From: a virus
Strand: one strand, 5' to 3'
Length of the DNA: 46,405 nucleotides
Virus record (IMG/VR): IMGVR_UViG_3300046517_000793
Coordinates: 1 to 46,405 of that record
In this document: positions 39,340-46,405 of the stretch, piece by piece
Position numbering within the stretch: the stretch's first letter is position 1
Layout: each line of letters opens with the position of its first letter
Program-made: the position numbers and the translations under genes
Notes under the pieces: model-generated
What the model saw: the letters and a program-made list of their open reading frames with translations, nothing else
What the model was told of the DNA's origin: nothing
The model's database searches: none

Positions 39340-41498
39340 GCTCGTTCCGTCTCTAAGGCCGTGACCTTGCCAGTCAGCTCCTGCACCGCCTGCCACAGCA
39401 CCGCGACGAGACCGCCGAGGTCGATACTGTCAGTCTCGCCGCCCAGCACTTTCGCCACGTCCTGAGCAAGAAAACCGCGGTTGAACCTGTCCGAAAAACC
39501 CGGCGGGGCGTCATCCAGCGGGTTCCAGCGGAAGCTCTTGGGCTCGATCGCCGCGACCAAAGGCAGGCACTCGGGAAGCGGCTCGATGTCGTGTTTGAGG
39601 CCGGCGTCGGACGTGAGGAGGACGTTGTTGGCGTAAACCTGGGTCGCGTTGAGCGTGCCAGCGCCCTTGTCGCCGCCCGTAGGCGCGCCGACCTGAACGC
39701 CCGGACCCACCGTCAGCGTTGTCACCATCGTGTTCGTGCCGGGCGTTTTCGAACTCACCAGGAGACGCGTGCCCGAGGCGGATGTGCTCCAATTCTCGCT
39801 AGCCGCAAACTGCAGGCTGCCGCCGCCCGAATATGCCGAACCGTTCCAGCCCTCTGCGTCGATCACGCCTAACTGCGCGCCACTGTTAATCGCAGCGGGC
39901 GAAGCGGGCGTGCCGCCGGCCCGGCCCATCGACAGGACCGGGTAGACGGTGTTCGATGCGACATATCCGGCAAGATAACCAGCGCCCGGTCCAAACGATC
40001 CCCAAACATCGTGCGCCACGAGCGGCCCAGTCCCGGCCCCCAAAAGAAGCGACTGGGTAAAACCCGCGCCGGCATTGGCTAGCGTCGGCAGCGGCAGCGT
40101 CGTCACGCCGGTGCCGCCCTTGGGCACAGTAACGGTCGCCAGCGTCACGGGGATCGTGGTCGTCCCCGATCCCGATGCGTCACCGCTGAGCGTGATGGTC
40201 TGGTTGCCCGCGATGTAAGGCCCCACCGTCGCGCCGTTGATATACGCGAAGAACCCGCCCGCCGAGGTCGTCCACATATCGCCGTTGACGGGCGCCGTCG
40301 GCGCGACACCGTGCGGCATGGTGAGGCTTGCTCTCCCCGCCGCGCTCGCAACCGTCGTGATTTTGCCCACAAAGGTCGGGGAGAGGATCGGCGCCGCGCC
40401 AAGGCTGGTCAGCGCGGCGGCAGCGGTGCTTGCTGCGGTGCCGCCGTTGGCGATCGCTACAGGGGTCGAGAGGTTGAGCGTGACCGCGCCGGTTGTGCCG
40501 CCGCCGCTAAGGCCGGTCCCCGCCGTGACCGCCGTGATCGTGCCGCCCGCGCCGGTCGCACCGGTCGCCCCGGCCGCGCCGGTCGCCCCCGTAGGACCGG
40601 CAGCACCCGCACCCCCAGCCGTCCCGGGCGATCCTGTCGCGCCCGTAGGCCCGGTAGGCCCCGGCACTATCGAGGCGGCGCCGGTCGACCCGGTCGGGCC
40701 CTGGGGCCCGGCGGGGCCGACCGGCCCCGAGGGCCCGGCCGGGCCAGTCGCGCCGCCGCCGGGGCCGATCGGGCCCTGGGGCCCGGCGGGGCCGGTCGGG
40801 CCGGGCGGGCCTAAGTGGTTGACGTCGAACACCGTGGCCGCCTGGTTGGCCCACCAGCGCGAGGACCAGTGATCACCGGTGATCCCCATGATGGCGAGGA
40901 TGTTGGGTGGGATCGGGTCGGGCATGTGCTCGGCCCAGGCGTAGGTAACGTCGGCGTAAGCCTGGCAAGTCGCGACATCCCCCGCGGTGTCGCGGGCAGC
41001 GTTGCCGGTCTCGACGTAGAAAGCCTCGACCTCGTCCACCCGATCGTGCGCCGCGAGGGCCGCCGCCGCCGCGGTGCGTGCAAAACCGGCGGCCTCGGCG
41101 GCGGCGGCCTGGGCGCGGGCGTTGCCGGCATCGGCAGCTTGAGCCGCGGCCGAGGCCCCGGTCGCGCTAGTCCCGGCCGCGCTGGAGGCAGCCAGGGCGT
41201 TCTTCACCAGGCCCGCGACCTGGGTCGCCGCGGTGGCGACGATATCGTCGAAAAGCCCAGGGATCAGCTGGGTTTTGCCGACCGTGGCAGAACGCAACGA
41301 ACCGTCGGAATTGAGGCTGGAGGAGGCCCAAGCGAGGGTCTGAGAGAGGGCCTTATCGGTGCGCGCAAGTTCACCGTCGAGCTTGTCACCGGGAGGGGCG
41401 GCGTGGGGGTGGTAGACTTGGTGATGGGTGAACGAAAACTGCCGCGCCGGGAGCACAGGCATCGGGGCGTGCTTACCGTTCACCACCGGGATCTGCAT
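39336..41498 (-). CDS. Tail fibre with collagen-like stem and S74 chaperone domain (720 aa)
   Basis: Start chosen at ATG 41498, giving [20 protein letters not shown], because the next segment ([28 protein letters not shown]) aligns with the other fibre; starts further upstream lack support. An Ala-rich coiled coil follows, then the anchor motif [13 protein letters not shown], then Gly-x-y collagen-like repeats ([16 protein letters not shown]) and a beta-rich shaft. The C-terminus ([12 protein letters not shown], then [12 protein letters not shown]) is an S74 intramolecular chaperone that would cut itself off after trimer assembly. It binds the host surface. Confidence 0.85.
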   Translation of the reverse strand: MQIPVVNGKHAPMPVLPARQFSFTHHQVYHPHAAPPGDKLDGELARTDKALSQTLAWASSSLNSDGSLRSATVGKTQLIPGLFDDIVATAATQVAGLVKNALAASSAAGTSATGASAAAQAADAGNARAQAAAAEAAGFARTAAAAALAAHDRVDEVEAFYVETGNAARDTAGDVATCQAYADVTYAWAEHMPDPIPPNILAIMGITGDHWSSRWWANQAATVFDVNHLGPPGPTGPAGPQGPIGPGGGATGPAGPSGPVGPAGPQGPTGSTGAASIVPGPTGPTGATGSPGTAGGAGAAGPTGATGAAGATGATGAGGTITAVTAGTGLSGGGTTGAVTLNLSTPVAIANGGTAASTAAAALTSLGAAPILSPTFVGKITTVASAAGRASLTMPHGVAPTAPVNGDMWTTSAGGFFAYINGATVGPYIAGNQTITLSGDASGSGTTTIPVTLATVTVPKGGTGVTTLPLPTLANAGAGFTQSLLLGAGTGPLVAHDVWGSFGPGAGYLAGYVASNTVYPVLSMGRAGGTPASPAAINSGAQLGVIDAEGWNGSAYSGGGSLQFAASENWSTSASGTRLLVSSKTPGTNTMVTTLTVGPGVQVGAPTGGDKGAGTLNATQVYANNVLLTSDAGLKHDIEPLPECLPLVAAIEPKSFRWNPLDDAPPGFSDRFNRGFLAQDVAKVLGGETDSIDLGGLVAVLWQAVQELTGKVTALETERA

Positions 41499-41767
41499 GT
41501 GCTGGTCTGCGTCATAACCAACTGTACTCGACAAAGGCTTTCTCTGGCAATCCCCGACGACGACCCTTCTCATCGGGCTATCTATCTGATAAAACAGACA
41601 AAAGTTAAAGTTGGCGCGCTTCATCCCGCAGGGGGTCATATAGGGCGCGGGCCGCGGGGGGATCCCCGGGGGGTGCGGACTTCGCCAGCTGGCCACGGTC
41701 TGGCGTCCCAGGACGCGCTGTCCTGAGCCAGGACGCGGAACGCGTTTATTATCAAAGGCTTAGGGCC
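41499..41767. other. Intergenic region between TerS and tail-fibre genes
   Basis: 269 bp between the TerS stop and the chosen fibre start. Upstream in-frame starts of the fibre gene lie here (for example at 41573 and 41696) without good ribosome-binding sites. G-rich stretches and GGGGATCCCC (about 41668-41677) are present, and GTCCCAGGAC (41705-41714). I see no clear promoter or gene. Confidence 0.4.
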
Positions 41768-42229
41768 TCAACGCGTAGCAGTTGCGCGCAACCTAACCAG
41801 TTCGTTCTCTAACTGTTCACGTGTCATAGTTGATAACGGACTGTCACTAACATCCTGAGCTTGTGACTGAAGCCTACCAATATGGCCGTCGAGCTCGGCT
41901 ATGGTACGTAAGGCAGTGACCCTAGCCGATGCCGGAGCTCGCCTATCTCGGCTCAGCTTTTCGAGCTCGGTTCTGGTCACATTCTCCTTTCGTACCAATG
42001 GCTTAGACGCTGGTGCCGGATCGAACAAATCTGAAAACGAGGGGAGGGGTTCGGGTACTCTCTGGCTCGCATCCTGCGTCCTAGCTAGCACCCTTTCAGC
42101 GCGTTGTTTTTGCTTACGTTTTCGCCATACTTCACGCTGGGACGCGGTTCTAATGTCCTGGGACTTACGTCCCGCGGCTAGCTTACGCCGATCGATTTCC
42201 CGCAGGCGTTCCAGAACATCAACCGGCAT
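41768..42229 (-). CDS. terS: Putative terminase small subunit (153 aa)
   Basis: ATG at 42229, preceded by TTAGGA at nine bases; a start at 42265 is possible. The N-terminus is basic and helical (LERLREIDRRKLAAGRKSQD, then REVWRKRKQKQRAERVL), suited to DNA binding. The C-terminal part (SARVTALRTIAELDGHIGRL, then TMTREQLENELVRLRATATR) looks like the helical assembly and TerL-contact part of small terminases. Its place at the head of the late operon supports this, though TerL is five genes away. The match is weak in sequence. Confidence 0.6.
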   Translation of the reverse strand: MPVDVLERLREIDRRKLAAGRKSQDIRTASQREVWRKRKQKQRAERVLARTQDASQRVPEPLPSFSDLFDPAPASKPLVRKENVTRTELEKLSRDRRAPASARVTALRTIAELDGHIGRLQSQAQDVSDSPLSTMTREQLENELVRLRATATR

Positions 42230-42566
42230 TGCGCAGCGTCCTAATCCAACCGTTGGGATCAACATCCCGCTGGCAAAACCGCACCAGCAATTCCTTGGCT
42301 CGCAAGGCGCCGCGCCAATGCGCTTCCCGCAGCTGTCGCCATACCGCTAGCCGGGCAAGATCGATCGGGATCAATCCCTCCCGTTCGAGCTGACGCAGAA
42401 CACGGTTCGCCCGTTTATGTGGGTTCATGCTGACATGAGCATGCCCCCGTCCCGCATGCCGAAAACATACGTCCCGACCGCGGGACGCGGGACGTCGGCA
42501 AACATGACATTTCGGCATTGTCGCAAAGCTACCGCGGTCTTCCGGCCGGATCACGTGGCGCGTCAT
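42219..42566 (-). CDS. Small zinc-finger protein at the start of the late operon (115 aa)
   Basis: ATG at 42566, with AGCAGGA just upstream; readings further upstream run through the divergent promoter. A cysteine/histidine cluster, CHVCRRPASRGRDVCFRHAG, near residues 20-40 is a single zinc-finger-like module, followed by GHAHV. The rest is helical and basic (NRVLRQLEREGLIPIDLARL, then REAHWRGALRAKELLVRFCQ). Proteins of this kind often precede terminase genes. It overlaps TerS by 11 bp. Confidence 0.65.
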   Translation of the reverse strand: MTRHVIRPEDRGSFATMPKCHVCRRPASRGRDVCFRHAGRGHAHVSMNPHKRANRVLRQLEREGLIPIDLARLAVWRQLREAHWRGALRAKELLVRFCQRDVDPNGWIRTLRNAG

Positions 42567-42599
42567 TGTCCTGCTGTCCTGTCCTGTATGTTTTTGCCT

Positions 42600-42628
42600 T
42601 TGACAGTCCTTACAGACAAGAATAAAAG
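42600..42628 (+). promoter_or_regulatory. Promoter of the ATPase/vWA operon
   Basis: Perfect -35 TTGACA (42600-42605), a 17-bp spacer and -10 TAAAAG (42623-42628). The start would lie near 42635, at the edge of a hairpin (42634-42662) that would form the 5' end of the mRNA. CAGGACA direct repeats (about 42571-42589) lie just upstream, also in front of the divergent late operon. Confidence 0.65.
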
Positions 42629-42633
42629 GATAT

Positions 42634-42662
42634 TCGGTTCCGTATGTATGTACGGAAGCCGA
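42634..42662 (+). promoter_or_regulatory. 5' UTR hairpin of the ATPase/vWA operon
   Basis: TCGG-TTCCGTA (42634-42644) pairs with TACGGAA-G-CCGA (42651-42662), with one bulged G and the loop TGTATG. It would be the first structure of the mRNA started at the promoter at 42600-42628. It may stabilise the mRNA or be a protein-binding site. Confidence 0.55.
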
Positions 42663-42708
42663 TAACAAAAGACTATTGGACCTAACTACTTAGACAGGAC
42701 TTGAAAAG

Positions 42709-44112
42709 ATGAGACTAACAAACGAGGAACGCGCGGCACTACGCCGAGCGGTAAATGCGCATCCCGACCTAAAGAAAATCGCGCCAGACGTGCACGTTTC
42801 CAGCCTTAACAAGGATGGTTTACTTGCGCTGGCCACCAGTCTCGGGATCGATCCCGCAACCATGCAGGTAGCGGCACCTGTCGTTACTGCACCAATACAC
42901 AAGGCAGAGGTTATGGGCGATAGCGAAGAAATTTGCATCCCGGCGCCCGACGCGATCGAAACCGCCATTGATGACGAGCTCGCTCGCATCCGTGGGTTGT
43001 TAACCACGGGAGGTTTCGCGCAATTGGATGGCGTTCTACGCGACCTGGTGCGCGAGGCTAAGAAGCCAGCCGAGATTATCTACCAGGTAGGCAATGGCAC
43101 CACGGCACCCGCCGTGCCGCATGCTCGTCCCATCGCCAAAGCAACATGGGGTAAAACCTTTGGTATTCGCGGCGCAATGGCGTCCCGGGAAGTTACCCTG
43201 TGGGATGCTCAGGACGCGCCGGTTATCGATCAGCATTACGTCTGGCCGGATAGCCTATCCGCCGTGCTGAGCCAGCTAGCGCGCAAGCGCAACGTGTTTC
43301 TCACTGGCCCGAAAGGCGCCGGTAAAACCACGTTTGCCGAACAGCTGGCCGCGCGACTGCATCGCCCGCTGTCGGTTATCAGCTGCGATGGCGGTTTAGA
43401 GGCTATCGAACTAATCGGCCAAAACCTGCCAAAGGATGGCGGTTTCGCATGGCAGGATGGCCAATTGCTGCAAGCAATTCGGCGTCCCGGGACCATCATT
43501 CTGGTAGACGAGCCAAGCGTTGCACGTCCTAGCGCGTTGTTCGTGCTCCAACATCTTTTGCAGTTCCGCGAGATTTACATTCGCGAGACTGGCGAAAAGA
43601 TCCCGTGCGCCCCTGGCGTTTGTTTTCTCGCCGCGGACAACACCAATGGCACGGGCAACGGCGCCCGTCGTGGCTTTACCGATACCAATCGGATTAACGC
43701 TGCGACGCTCGATCGTTTCGGCATCATGGTCGCAGTGGAATACCTGCCAGCCGATAAGGAAGCACGCGTTCTGGTCGCGCGCACGGGATGCACGCCAGCG
43801 CTGGCCGATATCCTGGTCAACGCCGCGGGACTAACCCGCACCGTGGCCGCTAGTGGCAACCTTGTCATGCCCATTGGTCTCCGACAGCTGTTGTCGTGGG
43901 CCGAATTGCTCACCGATGGCATAGCACCGCAAACCGCCTTGGAGCTCGCAGTGCTCAACAAGGCCAGCGAAGCCGACGTAGAAACTCTACGCCAGCAATG
44001 CATGCTGACCATCAACCGCCAAGCAATCGCGGATGCCCTGGCTAACACCGCGGCGCCGGCACCGGCCGCTCCCGTAATTGCTGGCCAATTCTCCCCATCA
44101 GACGAGGAATAA
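42709..44112 (+). CDS. CobS/MoxR-like AAA+ ATPase
   Basis: 467 aa with AGGAC nine bases before ATG. The N-terminal 110 residues begin MRLTNEERAALRRAVNAHPD and contain HVSSLNKDGLLALATSLGID, a SAP-like helix pair. The AAA+ core has Walker A GPKGAGKTT near residue 198, Walker B ILVDEPS near 262, sensor AADNT and the Arg-finger-like RINAATLDRFG. This is the CobS/MoxR branch, in which the ATPase works with a vWA protein, as in cobalt chelation (CobS-CobT) or complex assembly. Here the partner is directly downstream (6-bp gap). No cobalamin genes are present. Confidence 0.85.
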   Translation: MRLTNEERAALRRAVNAHPDLKKIAPDVHVSSLNKDGLLALATSLGIDPATMQVAAPVVTAPIHKAEVMGDSEEICIPAPDAIETAIDDELARIRGLLTTGGFAQLDGVLRDLVREAKKPAEIIYQVGNGTTAPAVPHARPIAKATWGKTFGIRGAMASREVTLWDAQDAPVIDQHYVWPDSLSAVLSQLARKRNVFLTGPKGAGKTTFAEQLAARLHRPLSVISCDGGLEAIELIGQNLPKDGGFAWQDGQLLQAIRRPGTIILVDEPSVARPSALFVLQHLLQFREIYIRETGEKIPCAPGVCFLAADNTNGTGNGARRGFTDTNRINAATLDRFGIMVAVEYLPADKEARVLVARTGCTPALADILVNAAGLTRTVAASGNLVMPIGLRQLLSWAELLTDGIAPQTALELAVLNKASEADVETLRQQCMLTINRQAIADALANTAAPAPAAPVIAGQFSPSDEE

Positions 44113-44118
44113 ACCCCA

Positions 44119-45996
44119 ATGTTTAGCAACCATATCGTTCCCTATGCCGCTGTCGTGACAGCGGCACGGGATACCGCGGAGCGTATATGCGCCCGCGGCC
44201 GAAACCCTATCCGCGTGACTGTCACAACCTTTGGCGGAACTACTGCCAGCGTAAAATGGGATGATCGGGAGGCAACGCTAAACCTCCCGACCATGCCGGC
44301 ATCGCAGATGCTGTCACGCGCAGAGGCAAACCAGATTGTCGGACTGATCGCGCACGAGTGCTGCCATGTCATGCATACGTCGTGGCCAGACTGGCTTGCG
44401 GCCGTGCAGGATGGCACCGCGATCAAAGAGTTAACCAACGGGATCGAAGACGTGCGAATTGAAGCACGCGAGATAGCCCGTAAGGCACTCCCGGGACTGA
44501 AAGACGCGCTCTCCGACACCATGACAATGATGCATGGCAAGTCGCTTGCCGCGTGTGAAGCACGCGGGACGCCGATCGGCACCGTGGCAAGCGATGCGTC
44601 TTACGTCATCGCCATGCTGGGGCGCCTTGCCAATGACTACAACGTCCCATGCGCCAAGAACCTTGGCACCGGGATCGCACCAGCATGGCGTCCCGCGATC
44701 GATCATGCGTTGCAACGCATCCCGGGGCTAGCCAATACGGCCGCGGCGCATGCCTTGGCGATTGAAGTGCTGGCCATGCTGAAAGCGGCCGCGCCGCAAC
44801 CCGTGCAACCGCAACCGAGCGATCAGGATGACTCCCAGGGCTCCCAGGATGGCGATAGCGATCAGGATGGCTCCCAGGGCTCCCAGGATGGCGATAGCAA
44901 TCAGGATGGCTCCCAGGGCTCCCAGGATGGCGATAGCGATCAGGATGGCTCCCAGGGCTCCCAGGATGGCGATAGCGATCAGGATGGCTCCGAGAGCGAC
45001 CAGGATGGCGATAGCGATCAGGATGGCTCCGAGAGCGACCAGGATGGCGATAGCGGCGATACCGGCACCGGTGCCGGCGGGATCGATGACGATGCGTGGC
45101 TAAACGCATCGCCATCGGTCGACGATATCGCCGCAGACAAGGGCGCCAAAGATATCCTTGGTGAACGCACGCTGAAGCGTACATGCCTGAACAATTTCCG
45201 CCGCGCCAACTATCGAACGGGAGACGGGACGAACTACCCCTACCTAACCGACCCCATCAAAAACCGCATCCCGCGGCCAGCATTGCTAGCCGACAGCGTT
45301 TCGCGCCTAGTCCTGAGCGAAGCACGCAATACCAACGATCGCTACTTGAGCTCGGGACGCTTCGACCGGCGCGCGATCGGCCGCGCGTCGTGGGGCGCCA
45401 GCAACGTGTTCGCACGTAAGGCTTACGCTCCCGGGGTCGAAACCGCGGTATTCCTGTTGGTCGACGGTTCCGACAGCATGCGAGCAGACGCTCGCATGGT
45501 CGACGCGCAATCCTTGGCCTACCATCTAGGCCAAGCGATCGACGATGCCGGCGCCCAATGCGCCATTGGCGCGTTCTATGCCGATGGCACGCGAGCTGCG
45601 CGAGAGATAATGCGACAATTCGATATCGGCATCGTCATGGCCAAGGATTGGCATGAGCCTGTCGACCTTGGCCGCATCGCCGCGCTAACCCCGGATGGCA
45701 TCACGCCGCTATCGGCCGCGATCATCGCGGCCAGCGAATTGCTCGCCGCGTTGGACGTCGACCGACGCATATGCCTGCCACTCACCGATGGCCAGTGCGA
45801 TCTAGGTCCCGATGCCGTGCGCGATGCCTGCGCCATCGCCGCGACAATGGGCGTCGAAGTAGGAGGCTTAGGGATCGGTGGCGGCACAGATTGCGCCGGC
45901 ACCTTCCCGGTAGGTATCGACCTTGGCGCCGGCGCCAACGTATCGACCGCGGGATTGAACCTGCTCGTCGACATGCTCGAAAGGGGTCGCGCCTAG
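44119..45996 (+). CDS. CobT-like vWA protein with N-terminal HExxH motif
   Basis: 625 aa. Near residue 78 is AHECCHVMHTSW (HExxH), and ELTNGIEDVRIEAREIAR supplies a possible third ligand Glu, as in the metallopeptidase-like N-terminus of vWA/CobT proteins. Residues 235-312 are an acidic repeat linker (see 44821-45054). Near 445 the vWA domain has LLVDGSDSM (MIDAS DxSxS), with later THR/ASP elements (LTPDGITPLSAAI, LPLTDGQCD). It should bind Mg and act with the upstream AAA+ ATPase on a target protein or complex. Being phage-encoded, it may inhibit, remodel or cleave a host factor; this is inference. Confidence 0.85.
   Translation: MFSNHIVPYAAVVTAARDTAERICARGRNPIRVTVTTFGGTTASVKWDDREATLNLPTMPASQMLSRAEANQIVGLIAHECCHVMHTSWPDWLAAVQDGTAIKELTNGIEDVRIEAREIARKALPGLKDALSDTMTMMHGKSLAACEARGTPIGTVASDASYVIAMLGRLANDYNVPCAKNLGTGIAPAWRPAIDHALQRIPGLANTAAAHALAIEVLAMLKAAAPQPVQPQPSDQDDSQGSQDGDSDQDGSQGSQDGDSNQDGSQGSQDGDSDQDGSQGSQDGDSDQDGSESDQDGDSDQDGSESDQDGDSGDTGTGAGGIDDDAWLNASPSVDDIAADKGAKDILGERTLKRTCLNNFRRANYRTGDGTNYPYLTDPIKNRIPRPALLADSVSRLVLSEARNTNDRYLSSGRFDRRAIGRASWGASNVFARKAYAPGVETAVFLLVDGSDSMRADARMVDAQSLAYHLGQAIDDAGAQCAIGAFYADGTRAAREIMRQFDIGIVMAKDWHEPVDLGRIAALTPDGITPLSAAIIAASELLAALDVDRRICLPLTDGQCDLGPDAVRDACAIAATMGVEVGGLGIGGGTDCAGTFPVGIDLGAGANVSTAGLNLLVDMLERGRA
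44821..45054 (+). repeat. Six-copy 39-bp coding repeat (acidic linker)
   Basis: Six consecutive 39-bp units (44821, 44860, 44899, 44938, 44977, 45016). Four encode DQDGSQGSQDGDS (first has Asp for Gly, third starts with Asn) and two encode DQDGSESDQDGDS. The DQDG and DGDSDQDG spacing resembles Dx[DN]xDG calcium-binding loops. Nearly identical DNA copies suggest unequal recombination changes copy number. Confidence 0.9.
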
Positions 45997-46136
45997 TGCG
46001 CGGCCTTTTGATGCTGCTAGGGATGTTCCTGTGGCTTGCGTTCGCTGTCGCTCGCGAGGGTAAGGGCGAGCACCCCTACACGCTACCAGCGCCGGATAGC
46101 GATCCGGCGCCAACCGTGCGACAGCCGCGCGACTAA
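45996..46136 (+). CDS. Small single-pass membrane peptide (46 aa)
   Basis: GTG at 45996 overlaps the TAG of the vWA gene (TAGTG), with AAAGGGG shortly upstream. A single hydrophobic stretch (LLMLLGMFLWLAFAVA) is followed by a charged, Pro-rich tail (GEHPYTLPAPDSDPAPTV). It has no recognised family. Coupling to the vWA gene implies that it serves the same system, for example as a membrane anchor or a signal-peptide-like element. Confidence 0.55.
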   Translation: MRGLLMLLGMFLWLAFAVAREGKGEHPYTLPAPDSDPAPTVRQPRD

Positions 46137-46156
46137 CGCGCTTAGCTCCGACCCAT

Positions 46157-46189
46157 CCCGGGCGCCAGCAATGGCGCCCGGGTTTTTTT
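46157..46189 (+). terminator. Strong intrinsic terminator of the ATPase/vWA operon
   Basis: Perfect 10-bp stem CCCGGGCGCC (46157-46166) / GGCGCCCGGG (46173-46182), loop AGCAAT, and a seven-T tract (46183-46189). It closes the operon starting at 42709. Confidence 0.9.
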
Positions 46190-46193
46190 ATGT

Positions 46194-46328
46194 CCAGGGG
46201 CTCGACAGCCAGGGGCTCGACAGCCAGGGGCTCGACAGCCAGGGGCTCGACAGCCAGGGGCTCGACAGCCAGGGGCTCGACAGCCAGGGGCTCGACAGCC
46301 AGGGGCTCGACAGCCAGGGGCTCGACAG
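46194..46328. repeat. Nine tandem 15-bp repeats
   Basis: CCAGGGGCTCGACAG is repeated nine times without change or gap, directly after the terminator and next to the window end. The copies are identical, so they are recent or maintained. It is not CRISPR-like, since units are short and contiguous. It could be an iteron-like replication or partition site or a packaging signal. Confidence 0.95.
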
Positions 46329-46346
46329 CCGCCCGAGCGGACCCAA

Positions 46347-46404
46347 ACTCACGGCGAAAAACTCACGGCGATTTTTGTCTTTACTCACGGCGAAACTCAC
46401 GGCG
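46347..46404. repeat. Four copies of ACTCACGGCG
   Basis: Copies start at 46347, 46361, 46383 and 46395, mostly preceded by A/T-rich bases (AAA or TTT). Spacing varies, so it is not a simple tandem repeat. The pattern of GC core plus A/T flanks at the end of the window suggests a protein-binding cluster, perhaps at the replication or packaging end. Confidence 0.75.
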
Positions 46405-46405
46405 C

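Noticed and set aside
21125-42164. Recurrent GTCCTGGGAC / GTCCCAGGAC words (about 21125, 25404, 34787, 41705, 42155)
   Set aside because: Several fall in Ser-Gln-Asp codons (TCC CAG GAC) of coding sequence, so codon choice explains them better than binding sites.
42219-42668. Longer start of the zinc-finger gene with an extra CxxC (CKDCQRQKH)
   Set aside because: It would begin with TTG and run through the divergent promoter and hairpin; the ATG at 42566 has a ribosome-binding site.
46194-46328. CRISPR array
   Set aside because: Units of 15 bp are contiguous with no spacers, so it is a simple tandem repeat.
46188-46400. Minus-strand frame encoding repeated SSPWL
   Set aside because: It exists only because the 15-bp repeat is a multiple of three; no ribosome-binding site and no plausible product.

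Overview
The window reads as a temperate tailed phage (podovirus type), probably the whole or nearly whole genome. It is GC-rich, with a tyrosine integrase, a CI-like repressor, a replication module with a family A DNA polymerase, and a morphogenesis module with terminase, portal, scaffold, capsid, tail hub and several internal virion proteins. No tape-measure, tail-sheath or tail-tube gene is seen, which fits a short-tailed particle. GC content, codon use and the style of the tail proteins (for example the TVLGNPS motif) suggest an alphaproteobacterial host such as a Rhizobiales member. This is an inference. No tRNA, rRNA, transposon or CRISPR array was recognised.

Layout. (1) 1-1.44 kb, + strand: a strong promoter overlapped by a 16-bp palindrome, a structured RNA of about 145 nt ending in a terminator, then five small early-type genes, including a possible Acb2/Tad1-like cyclic-nucleotide sponge and a zinc-ribbon/HTH protein. 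(2) 1.44-4.19 kb, - strand: a tightly coupled lysogeny operon running repressor, two micro-ORFs, excisionase-like protein, integrase, two small membrane proteins and a 115-aa protein. (3) 4.3-13.16 kb, + strand: RuvC-like resolvase, a SNF2-type helicase, a DUF2800 nuclease-like protein, a DUF2815 ssDNA-binding protein, a MarR-like wHTH, DNA polymerase A, a DUF7694-like protein and a 25-aa hydrophobic peptide. A minus-strand XRE regulator lies inside this region, and a terminator closes it. (4) 13.2-13.66 kb: an AT-rich non-coding region with a perfect DnaA box and several palindromes, a candidate origin or control region, followed by two small + strand genes and a terminator. (5) 14.0-42.6 kb, - strand: the late operon, transcribed from right to left. 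Its order is zinc-finger protein, TerS, three tail proteins, Ig-like protein, two low-complexity proteins, TerL, portal, two small proteins, scaffold, capsid, head-tail adaptor, tail hub, gp13-like protein, internal virion proteins, and a giant 2636-aa polyvalent protein with M15 peptidase-like, ART-like and HExxH segments. (6) 42.6-46.2 kb, + strand: a promoter, a CobS/MoxR-like AAA+ ATPase, a CobT-like protein with HExxH and vWA motifs, a 46-aa membrane peptide and a strong terminator. (7) 46.19-46.405 kb: two families of short tandem or direct repeats.

How it works together. The repressor region and the 13.3-13.5 kb region share short motifs (TTTGTCTTG and TGTCGTGTCGTGTC), so the repressor may act at both places. 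Replication appears to combine a phage polymerase, ssDNA-binding protein, helicase and Holliday-junction nuclease. Entry probably relies on the giant protein and the internal virion proteins. No separate endolysin or canonical holin was recognised. The stand-alone ATPase/vWA operon at the right end is the best candidate for an incompletely described system. Start codons were chosen by ribosome-binding sites, stop/start overlaps and comparison between genes. All functional calls come from reading motifs, not from database searches.
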